From: an uncultured Collinsella sp.
GTDB lineage: Bacteria > Actinomycetota > Coriobacteriia > Coriobacteriales > Coriobacteriaceae
Direction: 5' to 3'
Assembly (NCBI GenBank): GCA_958413895.1
Contig: CATYVQ010000002.1
Location: forward strand, 83,583 to 147,582
Length of the DNA: 64,000 nt
In this document: one piece after another, positions 43,447-53,937 of the stretch
How positions within the stretch are numbered: the first letter of the stretch is position 1
Layout: each line of letters opens with the position of its first letter
Notes under the pieces: model-generated
Databases searched by the model: none
Told to the model about the DNA's origin: nothing
The model's input: only the letters and a program-made list of their open reading frames with translations
Translations under genes and position numbers: made by a program

Positions 43447-44130
43447 CTAGATTACGAAGAGGATCACCGCCATGAACTGGAAGATACTGCCGGCGAGCAC
43501 CCACAGGTGGAACACGCTGTGCAGGTAGCGCACGTTTTTGGCGATGTAGAACGGCACGCCCACGGTGTAGCACACGCCGCCGACAGCGAGCAGGGCAAGT
43601 GCCACGGGGTTGAGCAGCGACACGAGCTCGGGCAGCTTAAAGACGACGAGCCAGCCCATCAGCAGATAGACCAGGCCGCTTACCCAATGCGGCTGGCGCT
43701 CGCGTAGGAAGCACTCGAGGGCGATGCCGATGATGGCGATGGCCCATACGGCAAAGAACAGCACAGCGCCGCCGTCGTTTGCGAGCGTGATGAGGCAAAA
43801 CGGCGTATAGCTGCCGGCTATGAGCAGGTAAATGCAGCTGTGGTCGATGATGCGAAACACGCGCTTGGCGCGCGCGGGCTGAATCGCGTGGTAGAGCGTG
43901 GAGGCTAGGTATTCGAGGATAATGCTGACGCCATAGACAATCGCCGCGGCCATGTGGGCCGGGCCGCCGCCGCGCAGGGCAGCGAATACGATCAGGAGCA
44001 CCAGGCCCGCGATACCCAGCAGGCAGCCGACACCATGGGTGACGGAGTTCATGATCTCCTCGCCCACCGTGTAGTGTGGAACGGCCGCGGTCTTGGGTCG
44101 CGGCTTAGAACTGTCGCTCGAATCGGACAT
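43447..44130 (-). CDS. Hemolysin III family (PAQR) membrane protein
   Basis: 227 residues with seven hydrophobic helices. The metal-binding signature is present: Ser/His in NSVTHGVG, RIIDHSCIYLLIAGSYTPF and the late His pair in HSVFHLWVLAGS. Bacterial HlyIII/YqfA proteins are related to adiponectin receptors; function in bacteria is unsettled. The ATG at 44130 has TTGGAGGAT upstream. It is 110 bases upstream of the CorC gene in the same direction. Confidence 0.88.
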   Translation of the reverse strand: MSDSSDSSKPRPKTAAVPHYTVGEEIMNSVTHGVGCLLGIAGLVLLIVFAALRGGGPAHMAAAIVYGVSIILEYLASTLYHAIQPARAKRVFRIIDHSCIYLLIAGSYTPFCLITLANDGGAVLFFAVWAIAIIGIALECFLRERQPHWVSGLVYLLMGWLVVFKLPELVSLLNPVALALLAVGGVCYTVGVPFYIAKNVRYLHSVFHLWVLAGSIFQFMAVILFVI

Positions 44131-44238
44131 GCCGGTTACATCCTCCAACGTAAAGAGTTCTCAACACTATATCAAAGCGTCTAGGTACGTGCGAAATTTG
44201 CACCATACGTGACCCTTTGTTTACCCATTCTTTGCCTG

Positions 44239-44267
44239 TTGACGCATCAACGGCGAACGTCCATAAT
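44239..44267 (+). promoter_or_regulatory. Promoter of the alpha/beta hydrolase gene
   Basis: TTGACG (44239-44244), a 17-base spacer and CATAAT (44262-44267) make a near-consensus promoter, 50 bases before the ATG. A gatgt-attaa-catc inverted repeat follows at about 44286-44299, in the 5' leader. Confidence 0.6.
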
Positions 44268-44316
44268 GCGCTTGCATTAAATGTTGATGTATTAACATCT
44301 TATAGGAAAGCTTCTT

Positions 44317-45282
44317 ATGTCTCAAAACGCACGTTCCCATCGAAAGCTCAAGATAGCCGGCGTCGTTGCGCTGGTGCTCGTTGTCGCGCTGCTGGGGTTT
44401 GCCGGCAACTTCTTGTTCGACTTTGCCCTGAATCCCCAAGCGCCCTACACCATGAAGATGATGCAGGACGGCAAGGACGCCGAAAAGGGCGAGCAGATGG
44501 ACGCCGAGGAGGGCGAGGCACGGGCGTGGTTTAAGGAAAACCGCGAGAGCAGCAGCCTCACCGCGGACGACGGGACCGAGCTTGCCGCCTGGTATTTTAC
44601 TGCGTCGGAGAGCACACACGACTACGCCGTCTGCCTGCATGGATATACCAACGAGCCCATCGGTATGGCCCGATACGTCAAGCGATTCCACGACCGCGGC
44701 ATGAACGTACTCGCACCCGCCGCCCGCGCCCACGAGCGCTCCGGCGGCGACTATATCGGCATGGGCTGGCCCGAGCGCCTCGACATCGTCGCATGGATCG
44801 AGCGAATCGTTCAGGCTGATCCCGAGGCGCGCATCCTGGTCTTTGGCGAGTCGATGGGTGCGGCAACCGCCATGAACGTCGCGGGGGAACCTCTGCCCGC
44901 AAACGTGAAATGCATTATCGAGGACTGCGGTTATACGAGTGTTTGGGACGAGTTTTCCCTGCAGCTCAAGGACGTGTTCGGCCTGCCCAGCTTTCCCTTG
45001 CTCGATGTAGCAAACTTGGTGTGCAACGTGCGCGCGGGTTACGACTTTCATAAGGCGAGCAGTGTGGAGCAACTCAAACACGCGACGGTTCCCATGCTGT
45101 TTATCCACGGCGACCAGGACACCTTTGTACCGTACAGCATGCTCGACCAAAACTACGACGCGTGCGCCAGCAAGGTCAAGCAAAAGCTCACTATCCATGG
45201 CGCCACCCACGCCAAGAGTGCGCAAGTTGACCCCGAGCTCTACTGGAATACGGTCGACGACTTCCTCGACAAGAATTTTTAG
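44317..45282 (+). CDS. Membrane-anchored alpha/beta hydrolase
   Basis: 321 residues. One N-terminal helix (about 12-33) anchors an alpha/beta hydrolase fold. Catalytic triad: Ser179 in GESMG, Asp268 in HGDQDTFVP, His298 in GATHAKS. The family (YqkD/Fsh-like) includes esterases and peptidases with unknown substrates. The ATG follows AGGAAAG. It is a single gene with its own promoter and terminator, convergent with the DUF362 gene. Confidence 0.85.
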   Translation: MSQNARSHRKLKIAGVVALVLVVALLGFAGNFLFDFALNPQAPYTMKMMQDGKDAEKGEQMDAEEGEARAWFKENRESSSLTADDGTELAAWYFTASESTHDYAVCLHGYTNEPIGMARYVKRFHDRGMNVLAPAARAHERSGGDYIGMGWPERLDIVAWIERIVQADPEARILVFGESMGAATAMNVAGEPLPANVKCIIEDCGYTSVWDEFSLQLKDVFGLPSFPLLDVANLVCNVRAGYDFHKASSVEQLKHATVPMLFIHGDQDTFVPYSMLDQNYDACASKVKQKLTIHGATHAKSAQVDPELYWNTVDDFLDKNF

Positions 45283-45360
45283 GCAAAAAGCAACGTCTGG
45301 GGTTTTGTTGCCAAAAATCGGTTTGTGGTCGGCGGTATTCGATTTTTCACCGCACTTCCG

Positions 45361-45398
45361 AAAAGCCGCCGCGAGCGTTGTGCTCGTGGGCGGCTTTT
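45361..45398 (+). terminator. Terminator between convergent genes
   Basis: aaaagccgcc and ggcggctttt close a stem with an inner gcgagc/gctcgt helix. The A and T ends allow use in both directions. Confidence 0.85.
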
Positions 45399-45445
45399 GC
45401 TCAACTTACGCTACAAAAGCGCTTGATATGTCCAATAGACAGGTG

Positions 45446-46651
45446 CTACTTGACCTCGATGAGCTCATACTCGCTCGTGCCCAAGCCGATCTTCTCGGCA
45501 TGCGCGATGCAGGTGCGCCAGTCGGTGTCGGGATGCGTGATGCAGAAGGGATCGCACGCCTGCTCGCCCTCCAGATGCTCGTGGTTGTGCTCCATCTTGG
45601 CCGCGCTGTCGGTGAGCTCGGTGTTGGGCAGCGGCTCGGACGCCATGACGGCGTCGGCGCAGGCCTGGTCGATGGCGACCGGGTCGAAGCTCGCGAACAT
45701 GCCGATATCGTTGACGATAGGCGTGTCGTTTTCGGGATGGCAGTCGCAGTTGGGGCTGATATCCATGGCGAGTGAGATGTGGAAGCTCGGGCGGCCGTCG
45801 ACGACGGCCTTGGTGTACTCGGCGATCTTGCAGTTGAGCACGTCTGCCGCGGCGTCATAGCCGGGCTTGATGCAGTCCTGGTTGCATGCCGCAATGCAGC
45901 GTCCGCAGCCCACGCAGCGATCGTGGTCGATGGCGGCCACGTGCACCGTGCGAGTAGCGCCGCTGGCAAGCTCGCGGTCGCGGGTGCCGTCGAACGAGAT
46001 GGCGTTGTGCGCGCAGATCTTTTCGCAGGCGCGGCAGCCAATGCAGTGCTCGGTCGCGACGTTCGGCTTGCCGGCGGCATGCTGCTCCATCTTGCCGGCA
46101 CGGCTACCGCCCCCCATACCCAGGTTCTTCATGGCGCCGCCAAAACCGGCCTGCTCATGGCCCTTAAAGTGGGTGAGGCTAATCACGATATCGGCATCCA
46201 TGAGTGCCTGACCGATCTTGGCCTCGTGTACGTACTCGCCGCCCTCGACCGGGACGAGTGCCTCGTCGGTACCCTTGAGGCCGTCGGCGATGATGATCTG
46301 GCAACCCGTGGCATACGGGGTAAAGCCGTTCTGATAAGCGGTGTCGATGTGCTCGAGCGCGTTTTTGCGGCTACCGACATAGAGCGTGTTGCAGTCGGTG
46401 AGGAAGGGCTTGCCGCCCAGCTCCTTCACGACATCCGCGACGGCGCGGGCGTAGTTGGGGCGCAAAAAGCTCAGGTTGCCCAGCTCGCCAAAGTGAATCT
46501 TGATAGCGACGAACTTGTTCTCAAAGTCAATCTGTTCGATGCCGGCGCGACGGATGAGGCGCTTGAGCTTGTCGAGCTGGCTCTCGCGAGCATGCGTGCG
46601 CAGGTTGGTGAAGTACACCTTAGCGGGTGCTGCGGGTGCAGTTGCGGTCAT
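45446..46651 (-). CDS. DUF362 family protein with two 4Fe-4S clusters
   Basis: 401 residues. A DUF362 domain (about 10-185, VAIKIHFGELGN, TLTDCNTLYVGSRKNA-like region, SLTHFKGHEQAGFGGAMKNLGMG) is followed by a ferredoxin insert with CIGCRACEKICAHN and CVGCGRCIAACNQDC, each able to hold a 4Fe-4S cluster, and then the end of the DUF362 fold. Probably an iron-sulfur oxidoreductase or electron carrier in the cytosol. Substrate unknown. It is a single gene; the promoter must lie in the repeat-rich region upstream. Confidence 0.85.
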   Translation of the reverse strand: MTATAPAAPAKVYFTNLRTHARESQLDKLKRLIRRAGIEQIDFENKFVAIKIHFGELGNLSFLRPNYARAVADVVKELGGKPFLTDCNTLYVGSRKNALEHIDTAYQNGFTPYATGCQIIIADGLKGTDEALVPVEGGEYVHEAKIGQALMDADIVISLTHFKGHEQAGFGGAMKNLGMGGGSRAGKMEQHAAGKPNVATEHCIGCRACEKICAHNAISFDGTRDRELASGATRTVHVAAIDHDRCVGCGRCIAACNQDCIKPGYDAAADVLNCKIAEYTKAVVDGRPSFHISLAMDISPNCDCHPENDTPIVNDIGMFASFDPVAIDQACADAVMASEPLPNTELTDSAAKMEHNHEHLEGEQACDPFCITHPDTDWRTCIAHAEKIGLGTSEYELIEVK

Positions 46652-46735
46652 AAATCTATCCCCTCGGTCTATATGGCGTTACAGACATAGAGGATGGTAC
46701 CAGTTAAAGCAGAGTTAAAGTCAAGTACGGCATCT

Positions 46736-46935
46736 AGTCATTGGGGACAGACTTAAATGACTGAAACCACTCATTGGGGACGGACTTAAATGAGTGCCTC
46801 GCCACCTGGCAGCTAGGGACATTCCTTTCCTGCCGGCAGCTGGGGACAGTCCTTGCCAGCACAGCCGACGAGCCGGCGAGTCAGCAAAGACCGTCCCCGA
46901 TGACTAGTCGTTTAAGAACGTCCCCAATGACCAAT
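46736..46935. repeat. Tandem cluster of five GGGAC-core palindromes
   Basis: Unit 1 (46736-46762) agtcatt...aatgact; unit 2 (46769-46797) cactcatt...aatgagtg; unit 3 (46806-46836) centred on agggacattcc; unit 4 (46831-46860) centred on ggggacagtcc; unit 5 (about 46901-46935) with gtcgtttaagaacgtcccc in the opposite sense. All lie between the DUF362 gene and the ABC permease stop. This is the densest copy of the family in the window. Confidence 0.7.
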
Positions 46936-46941
46936 AAGGGG

Positions 46942-49608
46942 TTACTCCTGCACTTTGAGGGCCTCGGCCAGGCTCACGCGCTTGATGGAGCGCGTGTGCA
47001 GCAGCGCCACGACCAGGTAGGTCACAAAGCCAATGCCCACGCACGCCGCCATGGACCAAGCGGGCACGTAGATCTCGATATTGCCGTTGTAGGCGAGCAG
47101 CATCGAGCGGAAGATGGCCGTGAGCGAGCCAATAATGACCGGCAGGCTCAGCACGAGCGACGCCGCCACGCACAGCGTGATCGAGCGGATGTACAGATGC
47201 GAGATCTCGCTATCGCGATAGCCAAAGACTTTCATGTAGCTGATCGAACGGGCGCTGTGGTCGATCACCGCCTTGGTCAGCAGGTACATAAACAGCAGGA
47301 AGATAAACACCGCGAGCCCGATCATCATTCCGATCATTTTGCTCATCATGCCGATGAACTGGTCGCCCACGGCCCGCATGTCGTCGGGCGTGGTGTCGCC
47401 GGCAAAGTAACGAGCATCGAGGTCGAGCTTCTCGTCGCTCACATAGCCGTTAAAGTAGGCGGCGTCGTTGCCGAACAGCTCGTTAAAGTCGTCGATACTC
47501 ATATAGATATTCATGTCCGACTTGGAGCCCCAAGCACAGTCCTTGCCCGCGTACTCAAGGGAATAATGCTCCCCCTCGTACTTGTCGATGAGTATGACTT
47601 TCTGGCCCTCGCTCCAGCCAAACTTGTCGAGCAGGCCGCCGCCAAAGACGACGCGCCCATCGCCGACGTTGAGGTCTTTCCAATAGCGCGAGTTGGGCGA
47701 GATGCCGTAGACGGAAATCGTCTCCTCGCCATTTCCGTCGCCGCGATCGTATTGCAGCTGGTAAACAGCGTATTTCTCGGCCTGTGCGATTGCGCCCGCG
47801 CCGTTGTCGATCGTGTTGACCGGGTGGATGTCGTCGTTGTCGGTGTCGATCTTAGAGGCCTTGTCGATCAGGTCGATAGCCTCGTCGCGGTCGCAGCCGA
47901 GGGCATCGGCAAGATCGTCAAGGCACGCGTAGAGCGCATCCTTCTTATCCTGGACCTTGGCAAGCGCGTCCTGCGCCGCGGCCAGGCTCTCGGCAGACGG
48001 AGCGCTAGTCGCGGCATCGGCTGCTGTCTGCGCCGCATCGGCCGCGTCGTCAAGCTCGTCATCGGCATCCTGAGCGGCGGAAAGCAGCGCGCCGTCAACC
48101 GACTGCAAGCGCCCGAGTGCCGACCACTGCTCGCGCTCCTCGGCAGTACCCTCGAGCTCCAGCGGCGCCTTGAGCGTGTACTGGTGCTCGGCAACCAGGC
48201 CTGTCTCGAGGTTGTCCGCATAGTGCGTCATCGTGGGCAGAATCGCCAGGCCAAAGAGCAGCAGCAGCGACGCAAACGCAATGCCCACGAAGAGCGTGGC
48301 GAAGTTGCCCAGATTGCGCAGGAAGATACGCAGGCGGAAGCGGGAAACAAAACCCATGCGCTCCGGCAGCTGCAGGCCGCGCTTGGTGCCCGATTTGCCA
48401 CTCGTCTCGTGACGAAGGAACTGCAACGGCGTCTTGCCCATCTTGCGAAGCAGACCCACCAGCGTGATGAGGATGAGCGCGGCGGCGGGAACCACGGCGC
48501 ACTTCACAAAGATCTCCCAGCTCCAGTACACCTGGAAGGGCGGCAGGCTGTACGAACCGTAATAGAGGCTGCGCATGGGCTCGGTAAAGAACGCAACGCC
48601 GAGCGCAGTGCCCAATAGCGCCGCGACCACGCCCACGATGGCGGGAAGCGCAAGGTAGTGCAGCACGATCTCGCGTCGACGATAGCCGCTGGCGAGCAGC
48701 GTGCCGATGATGGCGCTCTCCTCCTCAATGGTGGCGTCGGTGAGGACCACAAAGACGAACGCCATGATCACGATGATGATGTCGAGCAGCGTCATCCACA
48801 TCATAGAGTCGCCGTCCACGTCATCGCGCGCATAGCCAATGCCCTGATTGGAATCGGCATCGACCAGATCGTCCACGCGCGCATCGGCATCGGTCAGCGC
48901 CTCGACCATATCCTGCTCCGCATCGATGCGATCCGCGGTGGGGAGGTCGCGATCGGTAAAGGTAAAGGAGTAGGTGTAGGCAGGCGCGCCGCCGGCATCC
49001 TCGAGCGCGGCAAAGCCGGCGTCGGTGACCTCGGCCACGCCATAGGTGATGGTGTTCACCGTAAAGTCCGAATTGTTGAGGAACAGCGCCTGGCTATCGG
49101 GCTGGGTCATGATGCCGCAGATGGTATAGGTGCGGCCCTCAAGCTCGACCTTATCGCCCACGGACAGGTTGTTATTGGTGGCAAAGACACGGTCGATGGC
49201 CACCTCGTCGTCCGCCTTGGGTTCCCTGCCCTCACAGTAGGACGCGATATCGACCTTGGTGCGGTGCGCATAGGTGCGCAGCGTGCGCTTGGTGCCGTCG
49301 TCGCCGGCGGTCTTTTTGATGATGGCGTCGATGGAAAAATTCTTGTAGAGCGTGACGCCGCCGACGTCGTCGGCCGCGTCCTCGGCGGCCTTGAGCTGGT
49401 CTTTGGTGACCTCGAAGGAGGTGGTCACGCGGCCGTCCTCAATCGTGTACGCATCGCGCATGTCGTCGATAAGGCAGCCGATGGAATGCGCTGCGAGCAA
49501 AAAGCCCGAGGTGAGAGCGATGCTTCCGCACATAAGCAAAAAGATGCCCAGGTACTTGCCGATATTGCGGCGCAGCTCGCGCGGGAGACGTTTTGCGAGA
49601 GGTGTCAT
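46942..49608 (-). CDS. FtsX-like ABC transporter permease (MacB/LolC class)
   Basis: 888 residues. One N-terminal helix (about 18-38), a large extracytoplasmic region, three helices (about 265-380), a second extracytoplasmic region with a long Ala/Asp-rich coiled coil (about 520-580), and three final helices. Two FtsX domains are present (LLDIIIVIMAFVFVVLTDATIEE; IGLAVFIFLLFMYLLTKAVIDH). It is the fused two-permease type used for export or mechanotransmission rather than import. The ATG at 49608 lies eight bases beyond the end of the ATPase gene, so the two are coupled. Confidence 0.88.
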   Translation of the reverse strand: MTPLAKRLPRELRRNIGKYLGIFLLMCGSIALTSGFLLAAHSIGCLIDDMRDAYTIEDGRVTTSFEVTKDQLKAAEDAADDVGGVTLYKNFSIDAIIKKTAGDDGTKRTLRTYAHRTKVDIASYCEGREPKADDEVAIDRVFATNNNLSVGDKVELEGRTYTICGIMTQPDSQALFLNNSDFTVNTITYGVAEVTDAGFAALEDAGGAPAYTYSFTFTDRDLPTADRIDAEQDMVEALTDADARVDDLVDADSNQGIGYARDDVDGDSMMWMTLLDIIIVIMAFVFVVLTDATIEEESAIIGTLLASGYRRREIVLHYLALPAIVGVVAALLGTALGVAFFTEPMRSLYYGSYSLPPFQVYWSWEIFVKCAVVPAAALILITLVGLLRKMGKTPLQFLRHETSGKSGTKRGLQLPERMGFVSRFRLRIFLRNLGNFATLFVGIAFASLLLLFGLAILPTMTHYADNLETGLVAEHQYTLKAPLELEGTAEEREQWSALGRLQSVDGALLSAAQDADDELDDAADAAQTAADAATSAPSAESLAAAQDALAKVQDKKDALYACLDDLADALGCDRDEAIDLIDKASKIDTDNDDIHPVNTIDNGAGAIAQAEKYAVYQLQYDRGDGNGEETISVYGISPNSRYWKDLNVGDGRVVFGGGLLDKFGWSEGQKVILIDKYEGEHYSLEYAGKDCAWGSKSDMNIYMSIDDFNELFGNDAAYFNGYVSDEKLDLDARYFAGDTTPDDMRAVGDQFIGMMSKMIGMMIGLAVFIFLLFMYLLTKAVIDHSARSISYMKVFGYRDSEISHLYIRSITLCVAASLVLSLPVIIGSLTAIFRSMLLAYNGNIEIYVPAWSMAACVGIGFVTYLVVALLHTRSIKRVSLAEALKVQE

Positions 49609-49616
49609 GGCGCCGC

Positions 49617-50330
<714 letters not shown>

Positions 50331-50423
50331 GGTATCCCCCGTTGTTAGCCTCGTACTACTTTATGAACGTAATAGTAAACCTTGGCGAACTATTTTGGGG
50401 CGAGGCCTAGGATTTATTTCAGA

Positions 50424-51629
50424 CTAGGCGCGGGATTTGGCGCGTGAGAGGGCCAGGCCTACGGCGGCAATGGCGGCGGCGAAGAGCACGGTGACGCCCA
50501 GGTCGCAAGCGATGTCACCCAACACGGTGGACGTCAGATCCGAAGCGAGCGCCTTGCCAATCGCGTCGTTCACCCAATACGTCGGCACAAAGTGCGCCAC
50601 CGTCTGCACGGCCGAGCCCATCAGCGACAGCGGCATCCAAGCGCCGCCCAAAAACGTCATGAGCATGCCAAGCAGGTTGCCCACACCGTTAAGCAGCTCC
50701 TCGCGCGCACCCAGGCTCGACAGCGCAAAGCCAACGGCCAGAGGCGTGCACGCCAGGGCAAACGTCGCCGCCAGCGCCAGGCACACACGACCCACGCCGA
50801 CCTCGGCAACCGCGCCGGCAAAGCCCACGACGCCCATCATGCTCGACACGAACCAGATGCAGACGGTGAGCACGGCGGCGGCCGCAAACACGGCAAGCGA
50901 GCGCTGGCGCTCGGAGACCGGGCCGGCCTCCATGCGGCGCACACGCTCGGGCTCGTTCATGCCCGAGAACACCAGTCCCACCGACACGATGACCGACGAG
51001 ATGATCGCGTACGCGCCAAAGTTAAAGTACGACTCGAGCGTGGCGGCGGCAGTCGAGTCGACCTTGACCTGCTCGATCTCGACCTTGGCGCGCTTCGCGG
51101 CCGCATGTTCAGCGGCCTTGGCAACGTCGCCGTTAGAAGCAGCGGGCTCAAGCGCCGCCGCAGCGCCCGCGAGCGAGATCCAGCGCGAGGCCTCGGCAGA
51201 CGAAAGCGCCGCCGCCATGGTGCCAGCACCGTAGGTCACATCGAGCTTGGGCAGGGACTCCCCCGCGCGGGCGGCTGCAACAAGATCGCCCTCAAACCCC
51301 TCCGGGATAAAGAACACGCAGTCGGCGCTACCTTTGGCGCTGTTGCTCTTGGAGAGCGCGTCCGCAAGGTCGTAGGTGTCGTCGCCGACGCCCGTGACCA
51401 GCTCAAAGCGCGAACCCAGATGCTTGGTAAGCGCACGCGAAAGGTCGCTGTCGTCGCGGTCGACCACAATCACGTTGGCATCGTAGGGCTTGTACTCGGT
51501 GAGCTGCGACGAGTTCCAGCTCACCGATGCCGCGATGAATACGCCCATCAGCGAAATGAACACCGTGTAGATAAGCAGGTAGAACGGGTGCGCGAGCGCC
51601 ATGCGAAGCGCGGTCTTAAAGGTGCTCAT
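50424..51629 (-). CDS. ABC-2 type permease, second subunit
   Basis: 401 residues from the ATG at 51629 (AAGGAGC upstream). One N-terminal helix (about 18-38), a large extracytoplasmic domain (VIVVDRDDSDLSRAL, FFIPEGFEGDL), and five C-terminal helices are the ABC-2 (YhgE/NatB-like) pattern. It overlaps the end of the first permease gene by 14 bases. With the other permease and the ATPase it forms a heteromeric exporter. Confidence 0.85.
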   Translation of the reverse strand: MSTFKTALRMALAHPFYLLIYTVFISLMGVFIAASVSWNSSQLTEYKPYDANVIVVDRDDSDLSRALTKHLGSRFELVTGVGDDTYDLADALSKSNSAKGSADCVFFIPEGFEGDLVAAARAGESLPKLDVTYGAGTMAAALSSAEASRWISLAGAAAALEPAASNGDVAKAAEHAAAKRAKVEIEQVKVDSTAAATLESYFNFGAYAIISSVIVSVGLVFSGMNEPERVRRMEAGPVSERQRSLAVFAAAAVLTVCIWFVSSMMGVVGFAGAVAEVGVGRVCLALAATFALACTPLAVGFALSSLGAREELLNGVGNLLGMLMTFLGGAWMPLSLMGSAVQTVAHFVPTYWVNDAIGKALASDLTSTVLGDIACDLGVTVLFAAAIAAVGLALSRAKSRA

Positions 51630-52803
51630 AGCGGCTCCTTCCAAAGATCAGCGTGGCGGCGGCAACGAACAGCAGCGCCATAAGGACCAGTGCGCCGGCG
51701 CGAACGGCAAAGGGGCCCAGGTCCTCAAAGAAATACAGGCGGTTGAACATGTCGCAGATAAGCTTGACGGGGTTGAGCCAGCACTCGGCCGGGCAGGCGC
51801 GGGCGACGTCGTCGGCAAGCGCCATCGCCGGCTCGCCGTAGAGGCCGGCGAACAGGGCGCACGTGGTAGCAAAGCCCGTAAGGATGCCGGACTTGGACGC
51901 CTTGCCGCCCTTAACGGGAAGCGTACCCACAAAGAGCCCCAGGCCCGTGGCGGCAAGCGCGGAAGCGGCGCCGCCCACCAGACACAGCCCCTCGCGCCCG
52001 CCAAAGTCGACGCCCACGACCAGGCGCACGTAGCCGATTGCGATCGCCATCGAGGCGAAGGAAACCAGCCACGAGCCGACAAAGATGCCGGCCAGCGACG
52101 CCGTCTTGGAAAGACCGCCCACGCAGCGACGCGCGCCAAGGCCCGACAGATTGGGCTGCAAATCGACGACGCTCAAGGCGGCAAACTCGGCAGACATCAT
52201 CGCGACCAGGCCAAAAAGCGCGTAATAGTAGATGACCGTGCCGTCGTGCGTGGTGCGCGTAAGGCTCACGCGACGGGTGCCGCCCTCGAGCGACAGGGCG
52301 CGCGCAACCGCCTCCGGATCGGCAAGGGCGGCCGGGTTGTCTTGGGCAATCTGGCGCATGAGCTCGGCATTTTGCGTATACGAGCTCGCCACCGTCTCCA
52401 GGATGCTGCGGTCGGTGAGCACCGACGAGGCGCGCGAGCTGCCATAGCTCGAAAGCAACGTGAGTTTGGGCGTGCCTTCAGCGTCGGCCGTATAGATGCC
52501 CGCGACCTCGCCGGCCTTGAGAGCACGGTTCGCGTCGGCTGCATCGTCGCACTCGTGGATCTCGAGCAGCTGATCGTCGCCTTCCTTAGCAAGCGAAGCC
52601 GCCACGTCCTTGAAAGTCGAATCGTCCCAGGCCTCATCGGCGACAACGGCCACCGGCACCGGGTCGACCGTGCCGTCGGAGCTGAGGTTCGCAAACATAA
52701 ACATGAACATCGTGGAAAGCGCGATGGGAAAGACCGCGCCCCAGACCCATGTGCTCGGCCGACGCAGCAGCGTCTTGAGCGTGGTGATGATGGTGTTGAA
52801 CAT
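51616..52803 (-). CDS. ABC-2 type permease, first subunit
   Basis: 395 residues with the same layout as its partner: one N-terminal helix (about 20-40), an extracytoplasmic domain (VAVVADEAWDDSTFKDVAAS), and five or six C-terminal helices (YYYALFGLVAMMSAEFAAL onward). The paired, non-identical permeases suggest a heterodimeric pore for a drug, peptide or wall precursor. It starts nine bases after the ATPase stop. Confidence 0.85.
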   Translation of the reverse strand: MFNTIITTLKTLLRRPSTWVWGAVFPIALSTMFMFMFANLSSDGTVDPVPVAVVADEAWDDSTFKDVAASLAKEGDDQLLEIHECDDAADANRALKAGEVAGIYTADAEGTPKLTLLSSYGSSRASSVLTDRSILETVASSYTQNAELMRQIAQDNPAALADPEAVARALSLEGGTRRVSLTRTTHDGTVIYYYALFGLVAMMSAEFAALSVVDLQPNLSGLGARRCVGGLSKTASLAGIFVGSWLVSFASMAIAIGYVRLVVGVDFGGREGLCLVGGAASALAATGLGLFVGTLPVKGGKASKSGILTGFATTCALFAGLYGEPAMALADDVARACPAECWLNPVKLICDMFNRLYFFEDLGPFAVRAGALVLMALLFVAAATLIFGRSRYEHL

Positions 52804-52812
52804 GGCCGCCCC

Positions 52813-53751
52813 CTAGTCGCGCAGCTCGCGGCCGGTGATCTCGAGGAACACGTCGTTGAGGGTCGGCGGTTCGGAATAAATGCGGCCGAGCGCCACGTCA
52901 TGCGAGCGCAGCGCATCGAGAATGTCCGTCAGGTTATGCGGGCTCGCCTCGCACGAAAACGTGAGCTGGCCCGCCGTCGCCGACAGGTCCAGGACATGCG
53001 GCAGGCTCGCGACGGCACCGAGCGCCGCGCGCGGCACCTCGCCGACCTCGATCACGATCTTCTCGCCCATCTGAATCATGCGCTTGAGTTCGTCGTTGGT
53101 GCCCTGCGCCAGCACGCGCCCGCCGTCCATGATCATGATGCGGCTGCAGATCTGCTCGACTTCCTCCATATAATGGCTGGTATACACCACCGTGGCGCCC
53201 TCGTCGCGCAGGCGGCAGATGCCCTCCAGGATGGCGTTGCGACTCTGCGGGTCGACCGCCACCGTGGGCTCGTCAAAGAAGATGAGCTCGGGCTTGTGCG
53301 CGATGCCGCAGGCGATGTTGAGGCGACGCGCCAGGCCGCCCGAGAGCTTGCCGGGGCGAAACTTGGTAAAGTCGCCCAAGCCGACAAAGTCGATCGCCTC
53401 GTCCACCAGCGCGCGGCGGCGCTTGCGGTCGTTGACGTAGAGACTGCAAAAATAGTCGATGTTCTCGCGCACGGTGAGCTCGTCGAACACCGCCACCTGT
53501 TGCGGCACCACACCGATGCGGCGCTTGAGGTCGTAGCGAGCGGGCGTCATGGGCTCGCCAAAGAGCTCGATGGTGCCTTTGTCGTAGGCAAGCAGCTGCA
53601 GGATACAGTTGATGGACGTGGTCTTGCCCGAGCCGTTGGGACCCAGCAGGCCAAAGATCTCGCCGGGGGCGATGCTCAGGTTAAAGTGGTCGAGCGCGAT
53701 AAGATCGTCATAGCGCTTGACGAGGTTTTCGACGTGGACGATGTCTGTCAT
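52813..53751 (-). CDS. ABC transporter ATPase of the ABC-2 exporter
   Basis: 312 residues. Walker A GPNGSGKT, Q loop VVPQQVAVFDELTVREN, signature LSGGLARRLNIA, Walker B LIFFDEPTVAVDP, and switch His in VYTSHYMEEV. A C-terminal extension of about 80 residues is usual in drug-type (DrrA/CcmA-like) ATPases. The signature has Leu-Ala in place of the common Met-Lys/Gln-Lys. Start at the ATG 53751. It is the first gene of the exporter operon and is divergent from the LiaSR-like sensor pair. Confidence 0.9.
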   Translation of the reverse strand: MTDIVHVENLVKRYDDLIALDHFNLSIAPGEIFGLLGPNGSGKTTSINCILQLLAYDKGTIELFGEPMTPARYDLKRRIGVVPQQVAVFDELTVRENIDYFCSLYVNDRKRRRALVDEAIDFVGLGDFTKFRPGKLSGGLARRLNIACGIAHKPELIFFDEPTVAVDPQSRNAILEGICRLRDEGATVVYTSHYMEEVEQICSRIMIMDGGRVLAQGTNDELKRMIQMGEKIVIEVGEVPRAALGAVASLPHVLDLSATAGQLTFSCEASPHNLTDILDALRSHDVALGRIYSEPPTLNDVFLEITGRELRD

Positions 53752-53937
53752 GAGGCGGCCCTTCTGTTGGTCGTGGCCCGGTACGATTGCATCATCGCAG
53801 GAGCCGCCGGCGCGCACCAGTGAGCTTTGTCACGAGTGCGGGGCTTGGCCGCGTGGCCCAACCGGCGCCCCCGATTTGCCGCGCGGGAGGAATGTCACGG
53901 TTGCGCAGGCGGTCCCTCCACCACGCGCGGCTTCGCG

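Noticed and set aside
46736..46935. Insertion sequence remnant
   Set aside because: There is no transposase fragment and no paired ends over a longer body, only small independent palindromes.
51601..53823. A 740-codon open frame antisense to the ABC-2 exporter genes
   Set aside because: His/Arg-rich nonsense composition and no ribosome site. The minus-strand genes carry complete ABC motifs.
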